From Streptomyces sp. NBC_01317 (GTDB lineage Bacteria > Actinomycetota > Actinomycetes > Streptomycetales > Streptomycetaceae), in NCBI RefSeq assembly GCF_035961655.1, contig NZ_CP108393.1:3331501-3395500 (forward strand): a stretch of 64,000 bases of DNA, given 5' to 3'. A model generated the notes under the pieces. That model was not told the origin of the DNA and did not search any database. It saw nothing but the letters and a program-made list of their open reading frames with translations. The position numbers and the translations under genes are program-made. This document shows, one piece after another, positions 26,668-34,919 of the stretch (the first letter of the stretch is position 1; the number at the start of each line of letters is the position of its first letter).

Positions 26668-27277
26668 TGATCCCAGTTCCTTGGACGTCTTGTATGTGGA
26701 GCCCCTGCATCGGCAGGCGCATCACGAGCGCGTCGACATTGCCCGGCTGGTAGTAGCCGCGGCGGAAGCCGATGGGCTCGAAGCCGAACCGTTCGTACAG
26801 CTTCTGCGCCCGTATGTTGTCGACCCGCACTTCGAGCAGCACCTCTTCGCACTCGGCGGCGCTGGCGTGCTGGAGGAGGTCGGTCAGCAGGCGGGAGCCG
26901 AGGCCCGTGCCCCACTGGTCGCGGGCGGCGGCGATGGTCTGTACGTCCCCGAGGCCCCCGGCGGCGGCGAGTCCCGCGTATCCGACGATACGGCCGCCGG
27001 CCTCGGCCACGACGTAGCGGCGGGTGGCACCGGGGCCGCGCGCGTGGGCCAGCTCGGACCAGAACATGCCGGGGGACCAGGCGTCCTCGGGGAAGAGGTC
27101 GTGTTCGAGGGCGAGGACGGGGTCGATGTCCCACCAGCGCATCTCACGGAGGACGGCGCCTCGGCGTGCGTCACCGCGTTCAGCCGCACCGGCCGCACCG
27201 GTGGCTCCCGGCGCCTCCTTCGCTTCGTCCACCTCACCCACCCCGCCCACCCCGTTCGTTTCCTCGCCCCTGGTCAC
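26660..27277 (-). CDS. rimI: Ribosomal-protein/N-terminal alanine acetyltransferase RimI
   Basis: A 205-residue GNAT acetyltransferase. The acetyl-CoA loop reads [20 protein letters not shown], a version of the Q/R-x-x-G-x-G/A motif, and the RimI hallmark [20 protein letters not shown] is intact, with RRGYYQ after it. It acetylates the N-terminal alanine of S18 or other proteins; in actinobacteria it sits between tsaB and tsaD as here. The first 40 residues form a Gly/Ala/Glu-rich extension, so a later start near [17 protein letters not shown] is possible. Its start overlaps the tsaB stop and its 3' end overlaps tsaD, showing tight coupling. Confidence 0.93.
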   Translation of the reverse strand: MTRGEETNGVGGVGEVDEAKEAPGATGAAGAAERGDARRGAVLREMRWWDIDPVLALEHDLFPEDAWSPGMFWSELAHARGPGATRRYVVAEAGGRIVGYAGLAAAGGLGDVQTIAAARDQWGTGLGSRLLTDLLQHASAAECEEVLLEVRVDNIRAQKLYERFGFEPIGFRRGYYQPGNVDALVMRLPMQGLHIQDVQGTGING

Positions 27278-27939
27278 TTCGGGGTGACCACCTTGTAGTT
27301 CTTGGGCACCTCGGCGTCGGGCCTGCGGAGGTAGAGGGGCAGCGGCGGCAGGAAGTCGTCCGTCCGCCCCGCGGCCAGCAGCTCCGCCGCCAGCCCGGCG
27401 AGCGCGGCGGCCGACTGGTGCTCGGGGGCGCGGGCGTCCCGGAACGTGGCCGGGTAGAGGAACGCGCCCGCACCCACGGCCGGCAGCCCGGCGACCCGCT
27501 CGGTGAGGTCGGCGGGCCGGTCGACGGCCGGATCACTCACGCGGGTACGGGCATCCGCGTACCGCGCCCAGTAGACCTCCTTGCGCCGGGCGTCGGTGGC
27601 CACGACGAAGGGCTCTTCGAGGCCGGAGGCGTACGCGAGACCGTCCAGCGTGCAGAGCCCGTGCACCGGCACCCCGAGCGCGGAACCGAAGGCCAGCGCC
27701 GTGACGAGACCCACCCGCAGTCCGGTGTACGGACCGGGCCCGACCCCGACGACCACATCCGTGACGGCGCCGAGCCCCACCCCCGCCCCCGCCTCGGAGA
27801 GGACGCGGTCCACGGCGGGCAGCAGCAGCTCACCGTGGCGGCGCGCGTCCACCTGGCTCTCCGCGGCGAGGACGGAGGAGCCGTCGTGAAGAGCGACGGT
27901 GACGGCGGGCGTGGCGGTATCAACGGCGAGCAGAAGCAC
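27274..27939 (-). CDS. tsaB: tRNA threonylcarbamoyladenosine biosynthesis protein TsaB
   Basis: A 221-residue ASKHA-fold paralogue of TsaD that serves as its scaffold in t6A synthesis. It begins MLLLAVDTATPAVTVALHDG and has the GVGPGPYTGLRVGLVTALAF block that defines TsaB. It has no HxxxH metal site, as expected. It is the first gene of the tsaB-rimI-tsaD-small gene operon, each start overlapping the previous stop. In this genome tsaE is more than 2.6 kb away, separated by a secreted-protein gene, an iron-box gene, repeats and a pseudogene. Confidence 0.96.
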   Translation of the reverse strand: MLLLAVDTATPAVTVALHDGSSVLAAESQVDARRHGELLLPAVDRVLSEAGAGVGLGAVTDVVVGVGPGPYTGLRVGLVTALAFGSALGVPVHGLCTLDGLAYASGLEEPFVVATDARRKEVYWARYADARTRVSDPAVDRPADLTERVAGLPAVGAGAFLYPATFRDARAPEHQSAAALAGLAAELLAAGRTDDFLPPLPLYLRRPDAEVPKNYKVVTPK

Positions 27940-28042
27940 GCAAACAGCCTACGGCTCCCGGCGGCGGGGCACGGCGCCCAGTCCCGTCATTCCGCTGCTG
28001 CTAACGTCACCACGGAGTCATACGTACGAGAGGTGGAACAGG

Positions 28043-28594
28043 GTGTCCAGGAGCAGCTCGGGAATCGTGGCCGGGCTCACCGCGGCGGCCGTCGCCGGCG
28101 TCGCCTTCCTCGCTTACCAGGCCTCGGCGAGCGTGCCCGACACCCTCGGGAAGAACGGCACCCCGAGCGCCTCCCCGACCGCGTCGGGCCCCGCCGCGCC
28201 GAAGAAGGACCCGCTGACGGTGCCGGCGGCGTCGGGCACGGGCGAGCGGGTGGTGTACGGCCTCAAGGACCGCCGGGTCTGGCTGGTCGACAAGGCCGAT
28301 CAGGCGACGCGGACGTTCCCGGTCGTTCCGAGCACCCTCAACCCCGCCCCGGGCTCGTACACCGTCAGCTCCCGGTCCGCCCAGGTCCAGGGCTCGGACG
28401 GGGTCCTGGTCGAGCACGTCGTACGGTTCGCCAAGGCGGAGGGGGTCACGGTCGGCTTCAGCGCGGCGGTGGACGGGTCGCTGCCGACGCCGAATCCGGC
28501 GCTCAAGACGGGCGGGGTGCGGATGAAGCGGGCGGATGGGGCGGCGTTGTGGTCGTTCGCGACGATCAACTCGACGGTGGTCGTCGTTCCCTGA
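28043..28594 (+). CDS. Secreted or membrane-anchored protein, unknown function
   Basis: A 183-residue protein from GTG 28043 (GAGAGG nearby as ribosome site). One hydrophobic segment near the N-terminus (GIVAGLTAAAVAGVAFLAYQ) is a signal or anchor. A Ser/Pro/Ala linker follows, then a beta-rich domain (GERVVYGLKDRRVWLVDKAD onward to SFATINSTVVVVP). The outer domain recalls L,D-transpeptidase-like exported proteins of actinobacteria, but the catalytic HGT/SHGC residues are absent, so I assign no activity. It is divergent from tsaB and converges on the small iron-box gene 6 bp away. Confidence 0.75.
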   Translation: MSRSSSGIVAGLTAAAVAGVAFLAYQASASVPDTLGKNGTPSASPTASGPAAPKKDPLTVPAASGTGERVVYGLKDRRVWLVDKADQATRTFPVVPSTLNPAPGSYTVSSRSAQVQGSDGVLVEHVVRFAKAEGVTVGFSAAVDGSLPTPNPALKTGGVRMKRADGAALWSFATINSTVVVVP

Positions 28595-28600
28595 CGGCGC

Positions 28601-28792
28601 TCAGGCGGCGCGGGCGTCTGTAGCTCGCACCTCTGTGAGCGCCTGCGCGGCGGGGCGTGTTGCCACTGGCGTGGCGGCGGGCCACTTCGGCGGGGTCGAC
28701 ACGGCGGCGGCGGCCACGCAGGATGCGAGCAGGTCCCGCATGGACGTGTCGGAGGGCGACGGGTGCGGGTGCGGGTGCGGCATGGGTGCCAT
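28601..28792 (-). CDS. Small His-rich protein under an iron box
   Basis: A 63-residue protein from ATG 28792, directly behind a perfect AGGAGG (complement of 28798-28803). It begins MAPMPHPHPHPSPSDTSMRD and continues LLASCVAAAAVSTPPKW before an Ala/Thr-rich end. The HPHPHPH segment may bind metal; a single cysteine follows. It is preceded at 33 bp by a near-consensus DmdR/IdeR iron box, so it should be derepressed in low iron. I do not recognise the family, though the opening pattern feels like a recurrent streptomycete small protein. It converges on the exported-protein gene. Confidence 0.75.
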   Translation of the reverse strand: MAPMPHPHPHPSPSDTSMRDLLASCVAAAAVSTPPKWPAATPVATRPAAQALTEVRATDARAA

Positions 28793-28821
28793 GGATGCCT
28801 CCTGGAGCGGCGGGGGCAAGC

Positions 28822-28840
28822 GTAGGTTAGGTAGACCTAA
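28822..28840. promoter_or_regulatory. Iron box (DmdR/IdeR operator)
   Basis: The 19-mer starting GTAGGTTAGG and ending ACCTAA matches the published streptomycete iron-box consensus TTAGGTTAGGCTCACCTAA at 15 of 19 positions. It contains the dyad GGTTAGGT-AG-ACCTAACC (28825-28842). A TACGCT that may be the -10 of the small minus-strand gene abuts it. Confidence 0.75.
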
Positions 28841-28915
28841 CCACCTCTGGATACCATGTGACCATGCGCGGCATGGCGCGCGCAACATTTTCCCGACGCT
28901 TTGTCGGAACGTGTC

Positions 28916-29288
28916 GCCCGGTGGTCGGTTGCGCTTACTGATGTCCTCAATCGCCGGACGGGCTGGGTGTGCCGTGGTGACGGGGGCCGGGGCCTCCGGA
29001 GGTACGTATGTCCGGACTGCATGTTTTACGGCGCGTTCGGGGACCCCGGACATTCACGTTCGCCATGCGCCACAAAACACGCTTTACGTCCGGCCACACG
29101 CACCTCCTCCGACCCCACCCCCCTCACGCCGAGGGTGAGCCGAACGACCCCCCGCTGCGGGGAGCGCCTGGCGCCCGGTGGGCGAGCGCGGCTTACTGAT
29201 GTCCTCAAGCGCCGGACGGGCTGGAGTGTGGCCTCTGCCCGGTACGCGAGTGCGGGTTACCGATGTCCTCAAACGCCGGACGGGCTGG
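28916..29288 (+). repeat. Three copies of a dispersed intergenic repeat
   Basis: Core ATGTCCTCAA-N-CGCCGGACGGG-CTGG occurs at 28941-28966, 29199-29224 and 29263-29288, each preceded by a related stretch of about 25 bp (CCCGGT... then TTACT/C). The last two are tandem with a 64-bp period. The same core occurs inverted at 29526-29621 and elsewhere in the window. No gene is seen in 28793-29622; it consists of these repeats and two palindromic elements. Confidence 0.8.
29007..29099. repeat. Long imperfect palindromic element, copy 1
   Basis: A self-complementary element of about 93 bp: GCATGTTTTACGGCGCG on the left pairs imperfectly with GCGCCACAAAACACGC on the right, flanked by GTCCGG/CCGGAC-like ends. 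It resembles the element at 29359-29472 at about four of five positions when that copy is reversed. Confidence 0.7.
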
Positions 29289-29358
29289 ATGGTGCCCCCG
29301 TGCCCTCCAACGCCGGGGCGGGCCGGGGTTGTCTTGTACGCGGGCGTGAAAGGGGGAC

Positions 29359-29472
29359 GGGCAGGGGTCGTGTCCGGAACGTAAAGCGTGTTTTGTGTCG
29401 CGTGACTACCGTGAATGTCCGAAGTCCCCGAACGCGACGTAAAACATGCAGTGCAGGACACGACCCCTGCCC
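29359..29472. repeat. Palindromic element with perfect 17-bp terminal inverted repeats
   Basis: GGGCAGGGGTCGTGTCC (29359-29375) and its exact complement (29456-29472) bound an inner stem in which GCGTGTTTTGTGTCGCGT pairs at 15 of 18 positions with the complement of ACGCGACGTAAAACATGC. The whole 114-bp unit can fold into one long hairpin. It has no coding potential and looks like a MITE-like or REP-like repeat. Confidence 0.75.
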
Positions 29473-29525
29473 GGCCCCCGGCAACAACCCGCACCAAGAC
29501 CACCGGCCCGCAGCGGGCACAACCA

Positions 29526-29621
29526 AGCCCGTCCGGCGATTGAGGACAACCCTGACCGCAACCCGGTCACCCAGACGCGCGGCCCACCGGCCCCAGAACG
29601 CCCGTCCGGCGATTGAGGACA
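29526..29621 (-). repeat. Two inverted copies of the dispersed repeat
   Basis: GCCCGTCCGGCGATTGAGGA occurs at about 29527-29546 and again at 29600-29619, in opposite orientation to the copies at 28941-29288. The second copy ends two bases before the end of the pseudogene. Confidence 0.8.
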
Positions 29622-29622
29622 A

Positions 29623-30453
29623 TCAGGAACCCGCGCGGACACCGGGCGAGGACAACGCCACCGCGAGGGCCTCCTCATAGCGGCCACGCCGATCCGGCCG
29701 CGCCCGCCCCGCCGCATACCTCAACGCCGGAACGGCGGAAACCCCCAACTCCCGCAACCCGCCCAGCGCAGCGCCCCGCACCAGCGGATCGCCCGCGAGG
29801 CCCGATGCGCGCGCAGGCGGACCCCGGGCCGGGGATGCGTCAGCAACCCCCCGAGAAGCTCCTCGATCAAGTCGCGACCGGCAGGCCCGAGTTCACCCCC
29901 CGCACCCCCCTCATACGCCTCGGTCAACCGCGTCAGCCCCCGCCGTACCCGCTCCGGAGCGCCGGCGCCCCCGCACGCACCAGGTCGAGCAGCTCGCGCA
30001 GCGCATGCTCGCTAGGCGCACCACCCCGCGCGGCCACGCCGGACACGCCGGGCACGCCGGGCACGCGCCGCGCCGTCAACGCGGCAACGCGCGCGCCGGT
30101 GCGCATCGGTGCGCGTCGGTGGCGGTCACGTCCCGTACGGCGCGGAGCCAGGCGATCCGTACCCGTACCGGCAGGTGGTCGGCCACGCGCCACGACGGGC
30201 GACGGCGGGCGCCGAGGTACGGTCCCAGGCGCGCGTACAGCCCGGCCAGGACGAGCATCTCCTCCGGCGTCCGCTCCGGCGGCCCTTCGACCGACTCCGG
30301 GAGCAGCAGGGCGAGTTGGTCGCTGCCGCCTTCGGCGAGGACGCGCTCGGCGAGCAGGGTCAGCCCGAGATACCGCACCCGCGCGTCGCCGTGCCCGTCC
30401 AGCTCGGGCCGGGCCGCCGCGGGCCCCTCCATGGGTGTCCCGGTGGGCGTCAT
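29623..30453 (-). pseudogene. Frameshifted hypothetical gene with repeat expansions
   Basis: One protein-like sequence is spread over three reading frames. It starts MTPTGTPMEGPAAARPELDG at 30453, continues ERTPEEMLVLAGLYARLGPY, then breaks at a 10-bp unit present three times (30091-30120). Removing two copies rejoins it to VAALTARRVPGV and ALRELLDLVRAGAP. A second break near 29965 and a third near 29810 each disappear if one GC dinucleotide is removed, giving ERVRRGLTRLTEAYEGG and LVRGAALGGLRELGVSAVPA, ending at a TGA at 29623-29625. The restored protein would be about 268 residues, helical and HEAT-like, and of unknown function. Three independent lesions argue for a true pseudogene rather than a sequencing slip. 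It lies downstream of tsaE. Confidence 0.7.
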
Positions 30454-30561
30454 CGTCGGGATGCTAGCGGGGCCGTACCGCACCCGGCCAACAGGATTTC
30501 GTACGGCGGGAACGGCGGGTAAAGGACATACGGCAGGTACGCCCGGTCCGTGATCCGGCCG

Positions 30562-31164
30562 TCAGCGCGCCGGCCGCACCAGCGACCCCAGGTCCGCGTT
30601 CGCCCACCGCGCACCCACACCCGTCAGGGTGACCTCGCGGCGGTCGTCGTCCGTGGCGCCGACCACGCGGTCGATGAGTACGTGGAGCCGGTCGTCGGAC
30701 AGTTCCTCGACCTTGCCCTCGCCCCACTCCACGACCACCACCGAGTCGGGCAGCGAGACGTCCAGGTCGAGGTCCTCCATCTCGTCCAGACCCCCGCCGA
30801 GCCGGTACGCGTCCACGTGGACCAGGGCGGGGCCGTCCACCAGGGACGGGTGCACGCGGGCGATCACGAAGGTCGGGGAGGTCACGGCGCCCCGGACCCC
30901 GAGCCCCTCGCCGAGCCCGCGCGTCAGGGTCGTCTTGCCCGCGCCCAGCTCGCCGGTGAGCATTACCAGGTCGCCCGGGCGTACCAAGGCCGCGAGCCCC
31001 AGGCCCAGCTCGCGCATGCGCTCGGGGGAATCGACGGTGAGGACGAGCGACGAGGTGCTGGAGCCGTCGGATGCCGAGGGCTCAGGTCCTGCGGCGGGCT
31101 CAGGTCCCGTGGCCGGCTCAGGTCCCGTGGCGGGCTCAGTTGCCCGGCTGTGCGGTCGTTCCAT
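30562..31164 (-). CDS. tsaE: tRNA t6A synthesis ATPase TsaE
   Basis: A 200-residue P-loop ATPase that drives the TsaB-TsaD cycle. Walker A is GELGAGKTTLTRGLGEGLG, followed by the TSPTFVIARVH switch and the VHVDAYRLGG and VVVVEWGEGK segments typical of TsaE. The N-terminal 35 residues are low complexity with three ATGPEP-type units from an 18-bp repeat. This part overlaps the 3' end of the upstream hydrolase by 29 bp, so a later start cannot be ruled out. It is downstream of alr and the hydrolase in one minus-strand operon. Confidence 0.95.
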   Translation of the reverse strand: MERPHSRATEPATGPEPATGPEPAAGPEPSASDGSSTSSLVLTVDSPERMRELGLGLAALVRPGDLVMLTGELGAGKTTLTRGLGEGLGVRGAVTSPTFVIARVHPSLVDGPALVHVDAYRLGGGLDEMEDLDLDVSLPDSVVVVEWGEGKVEELSDDRLHVLIDRVVGATDDDRREVTLTGVGARWANADLGSLVRPAR

Positions 31165-32461
31165 AAGTGCCCACGTTAGTCTCCGTCGGCACCGCGCCGA
31201 CGCGCGCCAGCAGGTCGGCGAGCCGGTCCGTGACGGCCTCCGGGTGTTCCAGCATCACCAGGTGCCCGGCGTCCGGTACGAGCACCAGCTCCGCGTCCGG
31301 CAGCAGGTCGGCGATGGCCTCGCTGTGCGAGCTGGGGGTCACCAGGTCGCTCACCCCGGCCAGGATCAGTGCCGGGACCTCCAGGAAGACCTCCAGCGCG
31401 GCCGTCTTGTCGTGGTCGGTGAAGGCCGGGTAGAACTCCGCGACCACGTCGATCGGCGTGCTCTCGATGAGCCGCTCGGCGAACCGTACGACGGCGGGGT
31501 CCACGTCCTTCGAGCTGAATGAGTACCGCTTGATCAGCCCCGCGAACAGGTCGGCGGTCGCCCGCCGCCCCCGCTCGACCAGGTCGGCCTGCGAACCGAG
31601 CGCCTTGAGCACACCGGGCAGGATCCGGCGTACCGCGTTCACGCCCGCGAGCGGGAGGCCGTAGTTGACCTCGCCGAGCTTGCCGCTGGACGTACCGACG
31701 AAGGCGACGCCGACCACCCGTTCCCTTATCAGCTCGGGGTACTGGTCGGCGAGAGCCATGATCGTCATGCCCCCCATGGAGTGGCCGACGAGGACGAGCG
31801 GCCCTTCGGGCGCCGCCGCGTCGAGGACGGCCTTGAGGTCGCGGCCGATCTGGTCGATGGTGACCGGTACGGCGCCGGGGCCCCGCTGGGAGGCCCCGCG
31901 CGCGGACCGTCCGTGGCTGCGCTGGTCCCAGTGGACGGTACGGACGAGTCCGCGCAGCGCGGCGCGCTGGAAGTGCCAGGAGTCCTGGTTGAGGCAGTAA
32001 CCGTGGCTGAAGACGACGGTGACGGGCGCGGGCGTACGCCGCCCGAAGAGCCGGCGCCGCCGGGGCGCGGCGGCGCTCGCCTTGCCCGCCTTACCGTCCT
32101 TGCCCCCCTTGCCCCCCTTGCCCCCCTTGCCCCCCTTGCCCGCCTTGCCGGTCTTGCCGGTCTCCTCGGCCTCCGCCTCGTCGATCTCGTAGTACAGCTC
32201 CGTACCGTCGTCGGCGAGGGCCGTGCCCGGGGTGCCGCGCAGACCGCCGTACGGCCCCGACGAGTCGAGCGCGAGCCGCGCCTTCTTGCGCATGCCCCGG
32301 CCGACGGTGAGCCGCTCGATCGCCACACCGGCAGCGGCGCCGGCGGCGATGACGCCTATCGCGGCCCCGGCGACGCCGGCCCGGCGCCAGTTGCCGGTGG
32401 CGGCGGAGGTGAGGGCGGCCACTTCCTGCGCCACGTCGCCGGCCGCGCTGCTCTCGGTCAC
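31136..32461 (-). CDS. Alpha/beta hydrolase with N-terminal membrane segment
   Basis: A 441-residue protein. Residues 28-48 form a hydrophobic Ala/Gly segment (VAGAAIGVIAAGAAAGVAIE). Residues 95-130 carry a GKGGKGGKGGKGGKDG repeat from a 9-bp unit. The alpha/beta fold then shows VFSHGYCLNQDSW (oxyanion), nucleophile elbow GHSMGG, acid in AGVSDLVTP and catalytic His in DAGHLVMLEHPEAV. Substrate unknown. The GTG start overlaps the alr stop (32458-32461), and its end overlaps tsaE, placing it in the alr-hydrolase-tsaE operon as in other streptomycetes. Confidence 0.9.
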   Translation of the reverse strand: MTESSAAGDVAQEVAALTSAATGNWRRAGVAGAAIGVIAAGAAAGVAIERLTVGRGMRKKARLALDSSGPYGGLRGTPGTALADDGTELYYEIDEAEAEETGKTGKAGKGGKGGKGGKGGKDGKAGKASAAAPRRRRLFGRRTPAPVTVVFSHGYCLNQDSWHFQRAALRGLVRTVHWDQRSHGRSARGASQRGPGAVPVTIDQIGRDLKAVLDAAAPEGPLVLVGHSMGGMTIMALADQYPELIRERVVGVAFVGTSSGKLGEVNYGLPLAGVNAVRRILPGVLKALGSQADLVERGRRATADLFAGLIKRYSFSSKDVDPAVVRFAERLIESTPIDVVAEFYPAFTDHDKTAALEVFLEVPALILAGVSDLVTPSSHSEAIADLLPDAELVLVPDAGHLVMLEHPEAVTDRLADLLARVGAVPTETNVGTYGTTAQPGN

Positions 32462-33759
32462 CGTGGGCTCCTCGGGGTCTTCTTGTTGTCGTGGACCTCG
32501 TTGACGTCGTGGACCTGGTTGACGTCGTGGACCTGGTTGACGTCGTGGACCTCATTGACATAGACGCGGGGAACGCGCGCGCCGATGCGGGTGACGATCT
32601 CGTACGCGATGGTCCCGGCGGCCTCGGCCCAGTCCTCGGCCGTCGGCTCACCGCGATCGCCGGGGCCGAAGAGGACGGCGGAGGTGCCGGGCTCGACGAC
32701 GTCGTCGCCGAGATCGACGACGAACTGGTCCATGGCGACCCGCCCGGCGACACGCCGCCAGCGGGTGCCGCTCCCCCCTGCGCCACCGCCGTCGCCGACC
32801 AGCACGGGCCCACGGCCCGAGGCGTGCCGGGGGACGCCGTCGGCGTACCCGAGGGGCACGAGGCCGAGGTTGGTCCGCTGCGGGGTGACGTAGTGATGGC
32901 CGTAACTGACGCCGTGCCCCTCGGGGACCTGTTTGACCAGGGCGACGGAGGCGGAGAGGGTCATGACGGGCCGCAGGCCGAAGTCCTGGGGGGTGCCGAG
33001 CGCGGGGCTGGGTGAGATGCCGTACATGGCGATGCCGGTCCGTACGAGATCGAAGTGCGACTCGGGGACGGTGAGGGTGGCCGGGGAGTTGGCGATGTGC
33101 CGTACCTCGGGCTCGACGCCTTCCTTCTCGGCGTACGCGAGCATCTCGTGGAAGAGGTCGAGCTGGGCGGCGATGGAGGGGTGGCCGGGCTCGTCGGCGC
33201 AGGCGAAGTGGGACCACAGGCCGGTGACGTGGACCTGGCCGGCGTCCTGGGCGGCGAGGGCGGCGGCGACGAGGGCGGGCCAGTCGGCGGGCTGACAGCC
33301 GTTACGGCCGAGGCCGGTGTCGGCCTTGAGCTGGATACGGGCGGGCCGCCCGGCCTCCCGGGCGGCGGCGGCCACCTCGCGCATGGCCCACATGCCGCTG
33401 ACCCCCATGTCGAGGTCGGCGTCGATACCGGCGCGCCAGGGGTCGCCGGGGGTCCAGAGCCAGCACAGGACACGACTGCGAATCCCAGCGGCACGCAGGG
33501 CGAGCGCCTCCTGCGGCGTGGCGGTCCCGAGCCACCCGGCGCCGGCTTCGAGCGCGGCGCGGGCGACGGGCACCATCCCATGCCCGTACGCATCGGACTT
33601 CACGACGGCCATCAGGGCAGCACCGGGCTGAGCACGGGCACGAAGCGCTCGTACGTTGCCCCGCAGGGCGCCGAGATCGATCTCGGCGCGGGCGCGGGGA
33701 GGTGGGAGCGGGGGCTGGTCGTGCGGCTGAGCCTCGGGCGTCTGAATGTTTCCGGTCAT
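32458..33759 (-). CDS. alr: Alanine racemase
   Basis: A 433-residue fold-type III PLP enzyme that makes D-alanine for peptidoglycan. PLP lysine is Lys54 in AVVKSDAYGHGMVPVARAAL. The second catalytic residue is the tyrosine in LVPLGYADGVPR near residue 302. The ATG at 33759 is chosen because the conserved RAEIDLGALRGNVRALRA opens soon after. The C-terminus has an odd tail of about 25 residues, three or four VHDVNQ-type units encoded by an 18-bp tandem repeat. It is the first gene of the alr-hydrolase-tsaE operon; upstream lies a 1.2-kb repeat island. Confidence 0.96.
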   Translation of the reverse strand: MTGNIQTPEAQPHDQPPLPPPRARAEIDLGALRGNVRALRARAQPGAALMAVVKSDAYGHGMVPVARAALEAGAGWLGTATPQEALALRAAGIRSRVLCWLWTPGDPWRAGIDADLDMGVSGMWAMREVAAAAREAGRPARIQLKADTGLGRNGCQPADWPALVAAALAAQDAGQVHVTGLWSHFACADEPGHPSIAAQLDLFHEMLAYAEKEGVEPEVRHIANSPATLTVPESHFDLVRTGIAMYGISPSPALGTPQDFGLRPVMTLSASVALVKQVPEGHGVSYGHHYVTPQRTNLGLVPLGYADGVPRHASGRGPVLVGDGGGAGGSGTRWRRVAGRVAMDQFVVDLGDDVVEPGTSAVLFGPGDRGEPTAEDWAEAAGTIAYEIVTRIGARVPRVYVNEVHDVNQVHDVNQVHDVNEVHDNKKTPRSPR

Positions 33760-33862
33760 CGCGACCAGTCTCTCAGAGCAGGGGGCTGTGGGGGTTGAGG
33801 TGGGATGGTCTGGTGCGGGTTCGGACCGAGGGGTAGTCGGGGGCACCCGGGTTGTGTGGTTC

Positions 33863-34170
33863 GGGTGGGGCCGCCCCTTGCGGTTGAGTGTCGCGGTTTC
33901 GGGGCGGGCGTCAAGGGCGCTCCTGCGTCGCGTCGGCTTCGCCGATTACGCTCCGCTCCACCCTTGACCCCCACCCCGAAACCGCAAGGGAAGGCTGGGG
34001 GGGGCGGCCCGGGGGAAGGGTCCCCGGGGGCCAGTCTGTTCTCGGCGTCTCGTCGCGGGCTGCGGCTTTCGGCGGGGCTTTGCGCACCACTTGAATGGGG
34101 CGGTGGCCACTCGTCTCGGCGGCTGACAACCGCCCGTTGGCCAGCGCACAAGCACCGTGTCTGTGGTGAG
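33863..34170 (+). repeat. Long inverted repeat, left arm
   Basis: About 308 bp, highly similar to the reverse complement of 34527-34842. Shared blocks include GGGGCCGCCCCTTG, GGCGTCAAGGGCGCTCCTGC, GTCGGCTTCGCCGAT, GCACCACTTGAATGGGGCGG and CAAGCACCGTGTCTG. Inside, GTCAAGGG and CCCTTGAC make the arm itself palindromic. No open frame with protein-like content is seen; the whole gap 33760-34985 is repeat DNA. Confidence 0.75.
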
Positions 34171-34210
34171 TGGGTGGTGGGCGAAGGCGGCGGGGACAGG
34201 CGGCTGGTCT

Positions 34211-34322
34211 GGCCCGTTTCGGTGGGTTGTTTGCTCTGAGAGCCCTTTAACGCAACACAGGACACAAGACCGGGTGGGAGAGGCCCTCAGGAGCCCTCAA
34301 AGCTAGAACAAATGGGGTATAT
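34211..34322 (+). repeat. 112-bp direct repeat, copy A
   Basis: Starts GGCCCGTTTCGGTGGGTTGT and ends CAAATGGGGTATAT. About 80 percent identical to copy B at 34374-34485, with conserved AGGACACAAGACC and CTCAAAGC blocks. Less GC-rich than its surroundings, and without coding content. Confidence 0.75.
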
Positions 34323-34373
34323 GGCCTGCCGGGATGTGGTGGTGGGTAGTGGAGGCGGGCGGGGCGGCCACCC

Positions 34374-34485
34374 GGCCCGTTTCGGTGGGTTGTTTGCCGT
34401 CGGAGCCCCTTAATGAAACAGAGGACACAAGACCAGGCGAAAGAGGCCCCCAGGGGACCTCAAAGCCTGGGCAAATGGGGCATAT
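34374..34485 (+). repeat. 112-bp direct repeat, copy B
   Basis: Same length as copy A, starting GGCCCGTTTCGGTGGGTTGT and ending CAAATGGGGCATAT. Similarity extends about 35 bp upstream of both copies. Lies between the arms of the long inverted repeat. Confidence 0.75.
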
Positions 34486-34526
34486 TTGCCACCAGGACGG
34501 GCCGGGGCCCTGCCCAACCCCGTAGC

Positions 34527-34842
34527 TGACCACGGATCTCAGACACGGTGCTTGCACACCCACCAACAGACGGCGTGGCAGCCGCCGAGACGACTCGCCA
34601 CCGCCCCATTCAAGTGGTGCGCAACACCCCGCCGAAAGGCGCGGACCGCGACGAAACACCAAGAACAGACAAGCCCCCCGGGGACCCCTCCCCCCGGGCC
34701 GCCCCCCCCAGCCTTCCCCAGCGGGGCCGGGGTGGGGGTCAAGGGTGACCGCAGGTCATCGGCGAAGCCGACGCTCCGCAGGAGCGCCCTTGACGCCCAC
34801 CCCGGCCCCGCGACAATCAACAACAAGGGGCGGCCCCACCCG
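34527..34842 (-). repeat. Long inverted repeat, right arm
   Basis: About 316 bp, complement of the left arm at 33863-34170 with scattered substitutions. It contains the same GTCAAGGG...CCCTTGAC palindrome (about 34738-34793). Confidence 0.75.
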
Positions 34843-34919
34843 CCACATCAAATGCCGGGCGCCCCCGACTACCCCTCGGCCCGAACCCGCACCCAATCAC
34901 TCACCCAAACCAAACCCCC

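Noticed and set aside
29007..29099. Small protein with the pattern ACFTARSGT or LHVLRRVRG
   Set aside because: Both palindromic copies translate to similar peptides only because the DNA repeat is conserved. No ribosome site or codon bias; frames are open on both strands.
28916..29621. CRISPR array
   Set aside because: Repeats are irregularly spaced, differ in orientation, and have no cas genes or uniform spacers.
33805..34239. Open frames inside the inverted-repeat island upstream of alr
   Set aside because: They arise on both strands of the repeat arms, contain no domain, and end in unrelated positions in the two arms.
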